A stretch of DNA of 64,000 bases, taken from positions 1 to 64,000 of the forward strand of contig NJPS01000001.1 of NCBI GenBank assembly GCA_002946415.1, read 5' to 3'. Below, one piece after another: positions 45,301 through 58,212 of this stretch. Source of the DNA: Rutstroemia sp. NJR-2017a BVV2. Taxonomy: Eukaryota; Ascomycota; Leotiomycetes; Helotiales; Rutstroemiaceae. The first letter of the stretch is position 1. Each line of letters opens with the position of its first letter. The notes under the pieces are model-generated. The model was not told the DNA's origin, ran no database searches, and saw only the letters and a list, made by a program, of their open reading frames with translations. Both the position numbers and the translations under genes were made by a program.

Positions 45301-46881
45301 CAACGAAAACGCCTGACTATAGGGATTGAATTAGTTGCGAAGCCCAGCATCTTGATTTTCCTCGATGAGCCTACGTCAGGATTAGATGGTCAAGCTGCCT
45401 ACAACACGGTGCGCTTTCTGCGGAAGCTTGCTGAAGTTGGCCAAGCTATCCTTGTTACTATTCACCAACCTTCTGCACAACTGTTCTCGCAATTCGATAC
45501 TCTCCTCTTGTTAGCTAAGGGGGGTAGAACAGTTTACTTTGGCGACATTGGCAATAAAGCAAGTACAGTGAAGGAATACTTTGAGAGCCACGGCGCTCCG
45601 TGCCCTCCGGACGCTAATCCCGCTGAGCATATGATCGAAGTTGTCTCTGGCAATCTATTCCGAAGCAAAGATTGGGCCCAGGTCTGGTCTGAATCTCCAC
45701 AGTGCGAAACCTTATACCGAGAGATCGACGAATTTGTAGCTGATGCAGCCGCGAAGCCACCAGGTACTGTCGACGACGGACACGCATTTGCCTCGCCCAT
45801 GTGGGAGCAGGTTAAACTCGTAACACAGCGTATGAACGTCTCGTTGTACCGCGACACGGAGTACGTCAATAACAAGGTTATAATGCATATACTTCTTGCA
45901 TTGTTAAATGGGTTTACCTTCTGGATGATTGGCGACAGTTTAGGAGACCTGAAGCTTCGACTTTTTACAATCTTCAGCTTCATCTTCGTGGCACCGGGGA
46001 CTATCTCCCAACTACAACCTCTATTTATCAATCGCCGCGATATCTACGAAACACGAGAAAAGAAGAGCAAAACATACCATTGGGTACCGTTCGTGACAGG
46101 TCTCATTGTATCAGAGCTTCCTTATCTGATTGTGTGCGCTGTCATGTACTTTGTTTGTTGGTACTTCACCGCTGGACTGCCTGGTGCAGCTCGGTACGCT
46201 GGTAGTACATTTTTCGTTGTGGTAAGTTGAACAGCTCTTAAATGAGATCGTTGTGTCTAAATTTGAAGGATTACAGTTTTTTTACGAGCTTCTATACACT
46301 GGAATTGGGCAAATGATCGCGGCTTACTCACCCAATGCGGTCTTTGCCTCGCTTATCAATCCTCTTTTCGTGACGACATTGGTCTCCTTCTGTGGTGTTC
46401 TAGTACCCTACAGCCAAATTGAACCGTTCTGGAAATACTGGTAGGTTCCTCCACATCACTTCCTGAGTTTATATGGATGAACAATCTCTGACAAATGCGA
46501 CATAGGCTGTATTACCTGGACCCTTTCAACTACCTCATGAGTTCGTTGCTTGTCTTCACTACGTGGAACACCGATGTTTCTTGCAGGACAAGCGAGCTCG
46601 CTATCTTTGATCCCGCTCCGAATCAAACGTGTGGTCAATACCTGGAGTCTTATCAGAAAAGCGCTGGTGTGGGTACGAACCTTCTCAACCCAGAAGCAAC
46701 TACCGAGTGCCGTGTTTGTCAATACACTACCGGCGCTGATTTTCTTCGAACGCTCAACCTGAATGAGGAATATTATGGATGGAGGAACGCAGGTATTGTG
46801 GTACTCTTTTCAATTAGTAGCTATATACTAGTTTATCTTATGATGAAGCTTAGAACAAAAGCTACAAAGAGAGCATTATAA
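42385..46881 (+). CDS. PDR-type ABC transporter (ABCG full-size), apparently intact
   Basis: Six exons (42385-42697, 42760-42917, 42972-44924, 44986-46221, 46277-46440, 46506-46881) give exactly 1,399 residues in phase. The layout is NBD1-TMD1-NBD2-TMD2. NBD1: [11 protein letters not shown] (Walker A with the fungal Cys), [23 protein letters not shown] (degenerate Walker B). NBD2: [42 protein letters not shown] motifs include [26 protein letters not shown] after NBD1 Walker A and a Cys-rich loop before the last membrane segment ([17 protein letters not shown]). The upstream in-frame TAA fixes the start. It sits in the plasma membrane and exports lipophilic compounds or drugs; the substrate cannot be told from sequence. 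Two candidate Zn2Cys6 sites lie upstream. Confidence 0.97.
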
Positions 46882-49849
46882 AGAAGTAATTCTAGTAAGC
46901 AAAAGGCAGGTTCAGATTTCGGGTGGGTTCATGTAAAATACAATATAACTATACCAAATTTGCTCTATTATTCCGCGATAAATAACCGCTATTCGGTCGA
47001 GATCCGGCGCGCGGATTGATCGCTTCTTCTAAATAAGGAGAAAGAAGATTGCTATTCGTTCTAACTATAATCTCTATTTATTCCAGTCTCTATAGTAGTT
47101 CTATATTATATTGTAAAGATATATCTTGATACTTTAATATCTCTATTTATAGTTATATCTTTTCTATATTGTGAAATATATGATAAGATATATATATACC
47201 TCTTTTTAACTTAATATAGTTCACTCTATAGTATAAGGGACTGGTTCCTATCTAGATTAAGAAATATATCGACCTTTTATCTCTCTTTTGAAGATCTGAA
47301 GTTGTAGTACTAGAATTATCTTCTAGATCTCCTTCTATATATACTATTAGGATATATATACTCTTATTTCGATCTACTTACAATAGTAATCTATATAGAG
47401 AACTTCTAATCTAAATATCGATTCTATTTATTCAAATAAGAAATTCTATTTATAAATAGAAAGATCCTATAAAAAGATAAAAAAGAAAAAGAGAGATCAA
47501 GGAAGTTTTTATTAATAAAGATAACTCAATAATTATTAAGATATATTATATTATAGAAAACTCTTCTCAAAAATAGAATACTAGTATATCTCTAAACTGA
47601 ATATAGAAATAAAGATTATATTATATCAACTTATATTACTAGGAAGATATCAATTAATCAGGATTAAGTTCCTAAAATAAGTAGTTGATTCTAAAAAGAA
47701 AATACTATATTTGAGATATTTTCTTATATAGAATACCTAAATTAGAAGAGATCCTTTTTAGATACTATTTATTTTGAGAGATCTAAGTATTTAGAAAGTT
47801 ATAGATTTTGGTTAATATAAAGAATATATACTATTCGGATATTATTAGGAATAAATTATATTTATATTTCAATTCTATATAACTTATTATATTGCTCTAA
47901 TAGATTAGAAAGGATTTTTGGATTAGTTTATATTAAGTTAGAATTATTTTATTTATCTTTTTCCAATTTAATCTTTTCCTAAACAAATATTATTATAAGT
48001 TTTGATTAGTATAGAGATCAATCTGATAACTTAGATAATTTATTTATTTTATTACTTAAAATAGTTATTATATCTTCAAGCCTAAATACTATAAATAATA
48101 TAACTAGATTCGAAGAAATATTTCTTTAGAGAGAAACTTTACTTCAAACCAAAACTATATTAGATATTCCACAAATATCTACTAACTTAGATATAGTAGA
48201 TATAGACTAGAAATATAATAAGAATAATATAATCTTTCTAGATCAACAAAATAAAGAAGCAACTAGGATTTATAAAAAGAGAAAATATAAAAACAAAGAA
48301 ATCTCTAATACTAATTATAAGTTATTATTAGTAGATTCTAGTTCTAATAGAATATATTATCATTAATCTGATTCTAACTCTAGAATATATAAGATAGATC
48401 TAATTCAGTTAATAGATATCTTCAAGAAAGTAATCTTATATTAATCTATATTCTTTATTAGTACTATTAGTATTAAGATATTTGATAATCGCAATATTAT
48501 TTTATTCTTGGAAGAAATAAATAAAGTTAAAGAAGAATATTAACTTTTAGAAATCGAAATATATATTAGAATCTATTATTTCTTAGAAAAGGATATTATC
48601 AAATAAATTAAATTGATATCAGAATATAATTTGTTCTTTTATAACTATAATCAATTTAAATATACTTTATTGAAGAAATTCTATTAGATTGATAAATAGT
48701 AATAGATATTCAATTATAAATTCCTAAAGATCTATATTCAAATTAGAATTAAAAAGAACTATAATAAAGATAAATCGGATTTAGATATCTATCTATATAA
48801 ATATAACTAAATAATAAAAATCCTTATTATAAAGAAGACTTTTTCCAATTATAATATAAACTAATATTTCTTTATAGATTTACTTAAATAATTAGATAAA
48901 CAAATAGTAACTAAATATAAAGTGGATTTAGATAAATTTAATTTAGTTTATTATAATAAACTCTTTTAATTTATATAGTTCAATATAGATATAGAGAGAA
49001 CTATTATATTACTTTATAACTAGGATAAAAAGATAGAAAAAAAGATAATTAAGTTTATAAAGAATTATATAAAGAAGTTTCTTATATATCTACTTAGATT
49101 ACCAAAATCCTCAAATATAGCTATTATAGAAGATCTTATATAAATATTCGAAAAACTATTAGTTAGAATATTTAATCTAGCTAAGAAGAAAAATATTAAC
49201 TATTTCCTAAATAATTGTTTTAAATATTATTATATCGAAAATATTTCTAATTTCAACTAATATTATAATAAAGATATAATAGACTTCGAAATAAATATAT
49301 TCTCTATATATACAAAATATTATTATTACTATAATTTATCTCTATATATCAAAAGCTATTTTCAAAGTAAGTATTTTAAATTTAAAAAATATATCGAAAA
49401 AGGCTAATTATATTATAATATTATAGAAATATAGTTAATTAAATTAGCTAGTTAGAATAAGTTATAATAGATTATTTAGATTAAGAATATCTTTTATTCG
49501 AAAATAGTAGAAATAAAGATTATAAATAGTAACTAAGAATAAATATAATTATAAAAAGATTAGTATATTTTAATATTAATATCCTTTATAGATTTCAATA
49601 AACTAAAAAAAGTTAATAATATCAAAATCAATATTAGTAATTAATATAACAATAATAGTAATTATCTAAATACTAATAATAACTATTTTATCTAAAACAA
49701 ATATATATTCGCTACTATAGTATCTATTTATATTAGTTAATCAAATAATAGATAACTATAACAAAGTTATAATATAAAATAGATATCTACAAAGAATATT
49801 ATTAAATTTAAGAAATAGATAATAATTTTAGAAAATCTTAATAGATATA
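46882..49849 (+). mobile_element. AT-rich RIP-destroyed retroelement relic (gag-like)
   Basis: Composition drops sharply to AT-rich within about 150 bp of the PDR stop codon. From about 48000 to 49800 one plus-strand frame reads long Lys/Asn/Ile-rich stretches through many stops. These include a possible zinc-knuckle remnant near 49320-49375 with Cys converted to Tyr (YYYYNLSLYIKSYF). It ends exactly where the Gypsy LTR begins, so it was probably interrupted by that insertion. The family is not identified. Confidence 0.5.
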
Positions 49850-50399
49850 TATTATAATATATCTAAATAAGAGTTTAAGGATTTTAGGCTTAGAGAATAA
49901 CTAACTATTATTTGATAAAGTCGAACTATTATATAAAGATTATATAATAAAGTAGAGTTTAGATATCTATATCTATAATATAAAGATAGGAAAAAGATAT
50001 TTATAATTATTAGTATATCTTTATAAGGAATAATATTATAGAAATAAAGTATCTAGAAATAGATAAATATTAAAGTAATTAATAATACTTTTAGTAGAAT
50101 CTTAAATAGAGATTATTTGATATCCTAATAATCTTAATAATCCTAGTATTACTAGAACTAGTAGAACTAATAAGATAATAGAAAACAAAGATCTATATAA
50201 CTAGATAGTTTTCTTTAATATATAGAACTTTATATTTAATAATAATTACTATTTATTTATTTACTATTATAATTACAATCAATTCTCTATATAACTATTA
50301 TCAATAATAAATCTATAATAGTACTATTAATTATTATAATCTCTAGTACTCGAGATTCTAATTACTTTTATATAATTTAGAAGATAAATATTTATAATA
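49850..50399 (+). repeat. Gypsy A, 5' LTR (550 bp)
   Basis: It starts TATTATAATATATCTAAATA and ends AGATAAATATTTATAATA. It has the same length as its partner at 56268 and as the inverted copy at 57663. Confidence 0.87.
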
Positions 50400-50499
50400 C
50401 TTTAAATACTTTTATTACTTTATATACCGAATTAATATAATTTCAAATAATATTATAATAGTTAGATCTATAAACTAATTACTAGCTCTATTACCTATT

Positions 50500-53400
50500 A
50501 TAAATATAACTATATCTTTACTAGATTATAATAGTAATATTACTATAACTTATAATAATACTAATAATAAGAAAAGTGATAATAATAATAATAAACCAAA
50601 AAAGTTCAGATTTTAGAAAACTTTGAAGATTATATTAATAGATAAATATAATAGTAATAAAAGGAAATTGAAAACCTTTTTTTTATAATTAAGAATATAT
50701 TTCAGATTCAATACTGATAAATTCGATATCTAAAATACTAAAAATCTCTAAATTATCTTTTATCTAAAAGATAAAATAACTAAATAAATTGAATTTTTTC
50801 TATTTAACTATTTCAAGAATAGTTATAATCTTGTTATAATAATAACAATTACTATAGTTATATTTATAAATTATAAAGAATTTCGTAAAGAGATTAAATA
50901 AGTATTTAAAGATATCGATATTATAAGAACTATAGAATAATAACTTTTTAATTTATAATAAACTAGATTTATAATTAACTATATAACAGAATTCCGAAAA
51001 TATAGAAATCAAATTAACTAAGAAATAATAATATTACTTAGTTATTATATAAAAGAACTAAAGAGAAATATCAAATTTGAACTATTTTAGAAAGATTTAA
51101 TTGATAATATAAATAATCTAATTAAAGAAACTATTTATATTGATAATAGAGATTATAAATTTCAAAGAGAAATATATTTCAGTAGTATAAACTAATATTC
51201 TCAATAATATTAATAAAACAAGAAAAGATCAAAGTTTTCTAAAAAATAATATATTAGAGAAAAGATTTATAATAACTTTATATAACTAGATATAATAAGT
51301 TTAAAAAACAACTTTTCCTAAAATAAACAAAATTATTAATAAAAGTAGAAACTTTATTTTGAATATAGATTTCTAAAATATCAAATAAAAGATTATCGAA
51401 AGAGATCTTAAAAAGTAAAAACTAAGTAAACTAATTAGAAAAAAAAGAAATAGTTTAAATCTATAATAGAATAAAATAGTAACTAAACTATATCTAAATA
51501 CTAATTAAGTATAATAAATAGTTATCAGATTATTCAGAAAACGAATTATATATAACTAATATAAATTACTTACTATAAAGACTTTTATCTAATTTATAAA
51601 ATAGATAAAAAGAGAATAAACTAGTATTTAAAAAAATCTAATAATAAGAAAACTATTATTCAAGATAAATCTTCAAAATAGGAAAAAATATAATTTCTAA
51701 AAAGAATTAGTTATTATAGAACTAGATTTTAGAAATAAAAGGAATTTATAGATTTACTAAATAATAATAGATTCTAGAATAATATTCGAAATATCTGAGA
51801 TCAACTAATTATAAATTATTACTACAAATTAGAACTTGAGATTAGCTTTACTAAGATATAATAAGAGATTTGAATCTATAAAGAATTTAGAGAATTCTAG
51901 TAATATAATTTACTAAATAACGAAGAGATTTAGGAAGTTATTTATTAATATAGTTATAAGAACTAATAAAATATATTATTATAGAAATTAACTTAATTAT
52001 AAAAAGTAATATTATAGATCTTCAGATATAAAATATCTACTAAATATATTGATATTCTTATTAGATAAATCTTCAGAATAAAGACCAAAACGAACTTAAA
52101 TATAGTTTGGGAAAATATAATCAATATCTAGAAAAGATTCTTTAGTTTTATAAAAAATAGTAAACTTAAAATTATAAATCGAAACTAGAAAAGAATTAAT
52201 TAGAAATAACTTACCGAAAATATAAATAAAAGACTAATTAGAGAACTTAAAGCTATTTTAGAATTAAGATAGATTCTTTACAAAATATATATAAATAGAT
52301 ATTTACTTTAAGTAATAATAAACTTGGAAGTAATAGAAAATTTTATAATATTAGAAACTATAATATCAGCAAAATTATAAACTCTCGAAAAACCAGTTCT
52401 ATATAGATTTTACCTTGTTAATAAACAATTAGCTAAAAAAGATAAATTAGTTTAGTACGAAATATAAGAATTTGAGATATAGCTAAGATAATATTCTAAA
52501 TAGATAAAAATAGATTTGATCTTATTAAAAGAATATCAACTAATTTTGGGAATATTATAACTAAAGAACTATAACCTATATATCAACTAAGTTGTAATAA
52601 CTATATAGTATAATAAATATAAATATAAGATAAAGTTTATATAAAGTTTTGCAAGACTAATACTTAATCAGAAACTGAAAGTAATATATTCATCGAGATT
52701 AGATATCTTAGTTCAAGATTCTCTACTAAAAGATATACTAATATAGTACTAGAAATATATCGAGATTTTTAAGAAAAGGTTTTATAAGGATATCTTATCA
52801 AAGTACCAGTTTTAGAATTATAAAATAAAATTGGAAAAAGAAAAGAGATTATTATTTTTACCAATTATATTACTATTAGAAGAGAAACTTAGAATACTTC
52901 AAAAATATATTATAGAAAATTTAGTAAAAAAATTTATTAAGAAATTCTATTTATCTATAAATATACTAATCTTCTTTATATCTAAACTCTATACTATAAA
53001 ATTAAGATTAGTTATCGATTATCGAAAACTGAATATTATTATTATTAAAAACTAATATATATTATTATTAGTTAGTAAACTACAAAATCGAATTAGGAAA
53101 ACTAAATATTTTATTAAATTAAATCAATATATAGAATTCAATTTAATCCAAATCAAAGAAGAAAATAAATAAAAAATTGTATTTTATATATAATATAGAT
53201 ATTACAAATACTAAGTTATATTCTTCGGGTTTACTAATATATTTATAATATATATATATTTAGTTAACAACTTATTAAGAAAATATTTTAATAACTACTA
53301 TATAATATATTTAGATAATATTTTAATTTTTATCAAGATTCTTGAAGAATATATCAAAATTATATAAGAGATATTATAAGTTCTAATAGATATAGATATC

Positions 53401-55720
53401 TTATTTAAATTTTCGAAATACGAATTCTATATTACTAGAATCGAATTTTTAGAATATATTATTAAGATTTACAAATTCGAAATAAATCTAGGAAAAGTAA
53501 AAGAAGTTTTGAAGTAGATATAGTTTACTATAGTTAAAGAAATATAATTATTCTTAAAATTTATAAACTTCTATAGATAATTTATTAAGAATTATTCGAA
53601 AATTGCAATACTATTTATAAAACTAACTAAGAAGGATTATAAATATAAATAAAGTAGTATAATATAAAAGGTATTTGAGATTCTTAAATAAATCTTTATA
53701 TAGATATTAGTTTTTATTATCTTCGATCTAGAACTACTAATTACTATTAAGATAAATATATCGAATTATATATTAGATATAATCCTTAATTAGTTAGATA
53801 AAGATAAGAAACTATAATCAATAATATATTATTTAAAAAAGCTTTAATTAGCTAAACTGAACTATAAAATTTATAATAAAGAGTTTCTAATAATTGTTAA
53901 TATTTTCAGAAAATAGAAAGTTTATTTCAAAAAATCTAAATATATAATCTAGATTTATTTAGATTATAAGAATTTAATATATTTTATAATAACTAAAGTT
54001 CTAAATAGATAATAGATATAATAAATAGAAATACTAATTATATATAATTTCAAAATACTATATATCAAAAGAAACGAAAATATTAGAAATAATATATTTA
54101 GTAGAAAACCGGAATATCTAGAAAATAAGATATATAAATTATATATTATATTTTACTAAGATAGAGATTTGTTAATATTCAATTTAGTCTAATTAACTAT
54201 AATAATATTACTTTGTAATAATTATTTAGAAAAGCAAATATAAAGATATTATAGAAATAATTCTATTATAAAATAAATACTAGAATAATTAGATAAAAGA
54301 TTTATAATCAAAGATAGTATTATATATTTCTATAAGAAGATATATATTTCTTCGATCTTGGTCAAATAGTTTATTTAGGAATAATATAAGTTACTAATTT
54401 ATAAATATTAAAGAATTATAAAGATATTTATAAGAATTAAAGTAAACTTATATTTTTCACAAATAAAAAAGATAATTAAGAAAATTATCGGAAACTATAA
54501 TATCTATATATAAAATAAAATCTTATAATATACTTTATATAGTTAGCTTAAAACTCCAGATATATCTTCTTAGTTATAGAAGTCTATTATATAGAACTTT
54601 ATAATTAAATTACTATCTTCGAAGAACCTAATAATAGAAATAATATATAATTCTATTTTAGTTATAGTAGATCGACTAACCAAGTTTAGATATATAGTTC
54701 TATATAAAGAAAGTAATATAATTGAAAACTTAGTTTATATATTTTTATAAACAATAGTTAATATATATAATATACTAGAAGAAATTATTTTGGATCGAAA
54801 TAAGTTCTTTATATCAAAGTTTTGACAAATATTTATAATATTATTTGAGATTAAAAGAAAGTTTTCAATAATATTCTATCTATAAATAGATAGTTAAATA
54901 GAATAATTAAATCAAACTATAAAACAATATTTATATTATTATATAAATTATCAATAGAATAATTAAATAAAACTATTACTATTGATATAATTTATATATA
55001 ATATATCTAAAGTTGCAATAATAAATATATTACTAATATATATTAACTTTGGGTTTGAACCAAAGATATATAATATCTAATTTCCGAATATAGTAAACTT
55101 AGATATTGGTATAATAAAGACAGAAAATTTAAAGAATTTATATAAATAACTATTATTTGATATCAAGTTTATTATATAACGAATAATATAATATTATAAC
55201 TAGAAGTATAATATAAAACCAATATTTAAGAAAAAAGATAAAGTTTATCTCTTTAAATAAAATATTAATACAAAAAGATTAAATAATAAACTAGATTATA
55301 AGAAATTAGGATTCTTCAAAATCAGTAAAGTAGTTAAACTAATTAATTATTACTTAAAGTTACTACAAATAATAAATATATATTTAATATTTTATATTTT
55401 ATTTCTTGAATTAGTACTATTAAGAATATCAAATATACCTTATACCGAAATTGAACTAGTTAATTCAAATACCAAATATAAAGTTAAAGAGATATTAGAT
55501 CAAAAATATATTAAAGAAAAGTTTTATTACTTAATCAAATAAGAAAGATATTTATATTCGGAAAATATATAGAAACTAATTAAGAACTTAAACTATTTAT
55601 AAGATTTGGAGAAATTCTATCTAAGGAATCTTTAACTTTCAATTAAATAGCTAGTTCAGAATTATTTATTAAAGAAAGCTTAAAAATCGAAAAGTTAATC
55701 TCGAAGAAATTAGATATCTA
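50500..55720 (+). pseudogene. Gypsy A gag-pol remnant
   Basis: Reading through stops, gag lies at about 50530-51500. Reverse transcriptase includes LRLVIDYRKLN (53005-53037, inside a 74-codon surviving ORF at 52831-53055) and YLDNILIF (53308-53331, from YLDDILIF with the second Asp lost). RNase H and tether follow to about 54000. The integrase has VDRLTKFRY near 54667, and a chromodomain-like end has KEILDQKYIKEKFYYLIK near 55490. Dozens of TAG/TAA stops and Cys-to-Tyr changes make it dead. Confidence 0.85.
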
Positions 55721-56267
55721 AGGAATTTATTTAATTTATTTAACCTATTCCTTTTCCAATTTTTTTTTCTTTTCAAATTCCTCTAGTATATCAATTATAT
55801 ATAGATTATATTATAATATTTTTCTAGTTTTTTCTTTCAAAATCTTTTATTATTTCCTTAAATATATATAATATATAAAAGCTTTTTACTTCTATTAAAT
55901 AATTATTTCTTTTTTAATTTCGAATTAGGTTTCTTCTTAACAAATACTTTTCTATAAAGATACTGAATTATTATATATATTATAAGAAGATCTTTTAGTA
56001 CTTTTTATATATTCTCTATATTAATCGAAATCAAGAAGAATATAATATTCGAGATTCTTCGATATATAACAAAAATACTTTATAGATATTATTTTTCCTT
56101 TTTTTTTAAAATGAAGATATATATTATAACAACTTTTTGTAGATTTGGAAATATATTTAGATATAATAAAGAAAAGAAAGAAAACAAAATATTTATTATA
56201 AATCTAAATAGATACTTTATATTATTATAGTAAGTATCAGAATAATACTAAATTAAAAAAAGGATAA

Positions 56268-56817
56268 TATTATAATATATCTAAATAGGAATTTAAAGAT
56301 TTTAGATTTAGAGAATAACTAACTACTATTTAGTAAAATCGAATTATTATATAGAAATTATATAATAAAATAAAGTTTAGATATCTATATCTATAATATA
56401 AAAATAGAAAAAAGATATTTATAATTATCGATATAGTTTTATAAAAAACAGTATTATAAGAATAAGATATCTAAAAATAGATAAATATTAGAATAATCAA
56501 TAATACTTTTAGTAAAACTTTAAATAAGAATTACCTAATATTCTAGTAGTTTTAGTAGTCTTAGTACTACTAGAACTAATAGAACTAATAAGATAATAGA
56601 AAACAAAAATCTATATAATTAGATAGTTTTTCTTAATATATAGAGCTTTATACTTAATAATAATTACTACTTATTTACTTACTATTATAATTACAATTAA
56701 TTCTCTATATAACTATTATCAATAATAAACTTATAATAGTATTATTAGTTATCATGATCTCTAATATTTAAAATCCTAACCACTTCTATATAACTTAGAA
56801 GATAAGTATTTATAATA
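56268..56817 (+). repeat. Gypsy A, 3' LTR (550 bp)
   Basis: It pairs with 49850-50399 over its whole length. It is the inner arm of the large inverted repeat with 57663-58212. Confidence 0.87.
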
Positions 56818-57662
56818 TTATAAAAGTTTAAGAAAAATTGAATATCTTTTATAATATTAGGATATTACTATTTTTATATAATAATAATCTTTTCTAGATC
56901 TATTTCAATATTTTTAATAAAGATAATAAATTTCGAATACTTTATTTATTTGATATCGAATTTATATTTCTTTATATTAGTTTAGAAACTAGTATCTTAG
57001 AGATATTATAAAACTAACTTTATATATATTATATATTCTAATTTATTTTTAAAGTAAATCAAGATAATATCTAAATAAATATTATAGAATATATTTAGAT
57101 AATCGAAAAATATATTATTTATATTATATTAATAGATTATAAAACTATTTATTAATCTAAAAGATATAACTTTATATTTATATATTTTATAATATATTTG
57201 AAAGATAGTATATTTTTCTAAAATAGAATCTATTTAAATATAATAAAAGATCTTTATATTTATAATACTAATAAATATTTTGTTAATTAAAGATAATAGA
57301 TATTAATCTTTATAAATAAAGATATTAAGTATTCGGAAATCGATATAAAAATATAAATTTTTTATAAATTTTTTAATAAAGAGAATAAAGATTATAAATA
57401 ATATTTAACTAAACTTAATAAAATCTTTTAATAGATTTTCTATAAGATATTTTTTAATAATCTCAAGTTTTTCAAATAATATCTTATAAAATAAATTATA
57501 TTTCAATATTTTCTTATTATTATTTTTTAAATAGATTTTATAATTATAAATATAATAAGATAATAAAATATCGAATTCAGTTTTAAAGAAAATATAAATA
57601 TAGTTAATATATTTATTAGAAATTAATAACTTGATAATATCTATTTATAATAATAAATATAT
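56818..57662. other. 845-bp AT-rich spacer between the two inverted Gypsy elements
   Basis: No LTR or coding similarity to the flanking elements is visible, nor is any gene. It may be remains of the older repeat at 46.9-49.8 kb into which both elements inserted. Confidence 0.45.
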
Positions 57663-58212
57663 TATTACAAATACTTGTTTTCTGAGTTATATAGAAGTGG
57701 TCAGAGTCTCGAGTACTAGAAGTCGCGATAATTGATAATACTATTATAGGTTTATTATTGATAATAGTTATATAGGGAATTAATTGTAATTGTAATAATA
57801 AGTAAATAAGTAGTAATTGTTGTTAAGTACAAAGTTCTATATACTAAGGAAAATTATCTAGTTATATAGATCTTTATTCTTTACTATCTTATTAGTTCTA
57901 CTAGTTCTAGTAGTATTAGGATTACTAGGACTATTGGGATATTAGATAATCTTTATTTGAGGTTCTACTAAGGATATTATTAATTATTCTGATATCTATC
58001 TATTTCTAGATATCTTATTTCTATAATACTGTTCCTTATAAAGATATATCGATAATTGTAAATATCTTTTCTCTATCTCTATATTATAGATATAGATATC
58101 TAGATTCTACTTTATTATATAATTTCTGTATAATAGTTCGATTTTATTAATTAATAGTTAATTACTCTTTAAGTCTAAAGTTCTTAGACTTCTATTTAGA
58201 TATATTATAATA
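57663..58212 (-). repeat. Gypsy B, 3' LTR (550 bp)
   Basis: Reverse complement of the element A LTRs over the full 550 bp. Its first 226 bp (plus coordinates) match the little-mutated fragment at 20166-20391. Confidence 0.87.

Larger units (their letters stand above)
49850..56817 (+). mobile_element. Ty3/Gypsy retrotransposon A, complete, RIP-degraded (6,968 bp)
   Basis: Two 550-bp LTRs (49850-50399, 56268-56817) flank a heavily stopped gag-pol on the plus strand. A purine tract (AAAAAAAGGATA) precedes the 3' LTR. The order gag, RT, RNase H, integrase, chromodomain-like end is that of chromoviruses. No clear target duplication is left (ATATA against TTAAA). Confidence 0.9.

Noticed and set aside
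52831..53055. 74-codon ORF as an independent small gene
   Set aside because: It is the surviving reverse-transcriptase piece (VIDYRKLN) of Gypsy element A.
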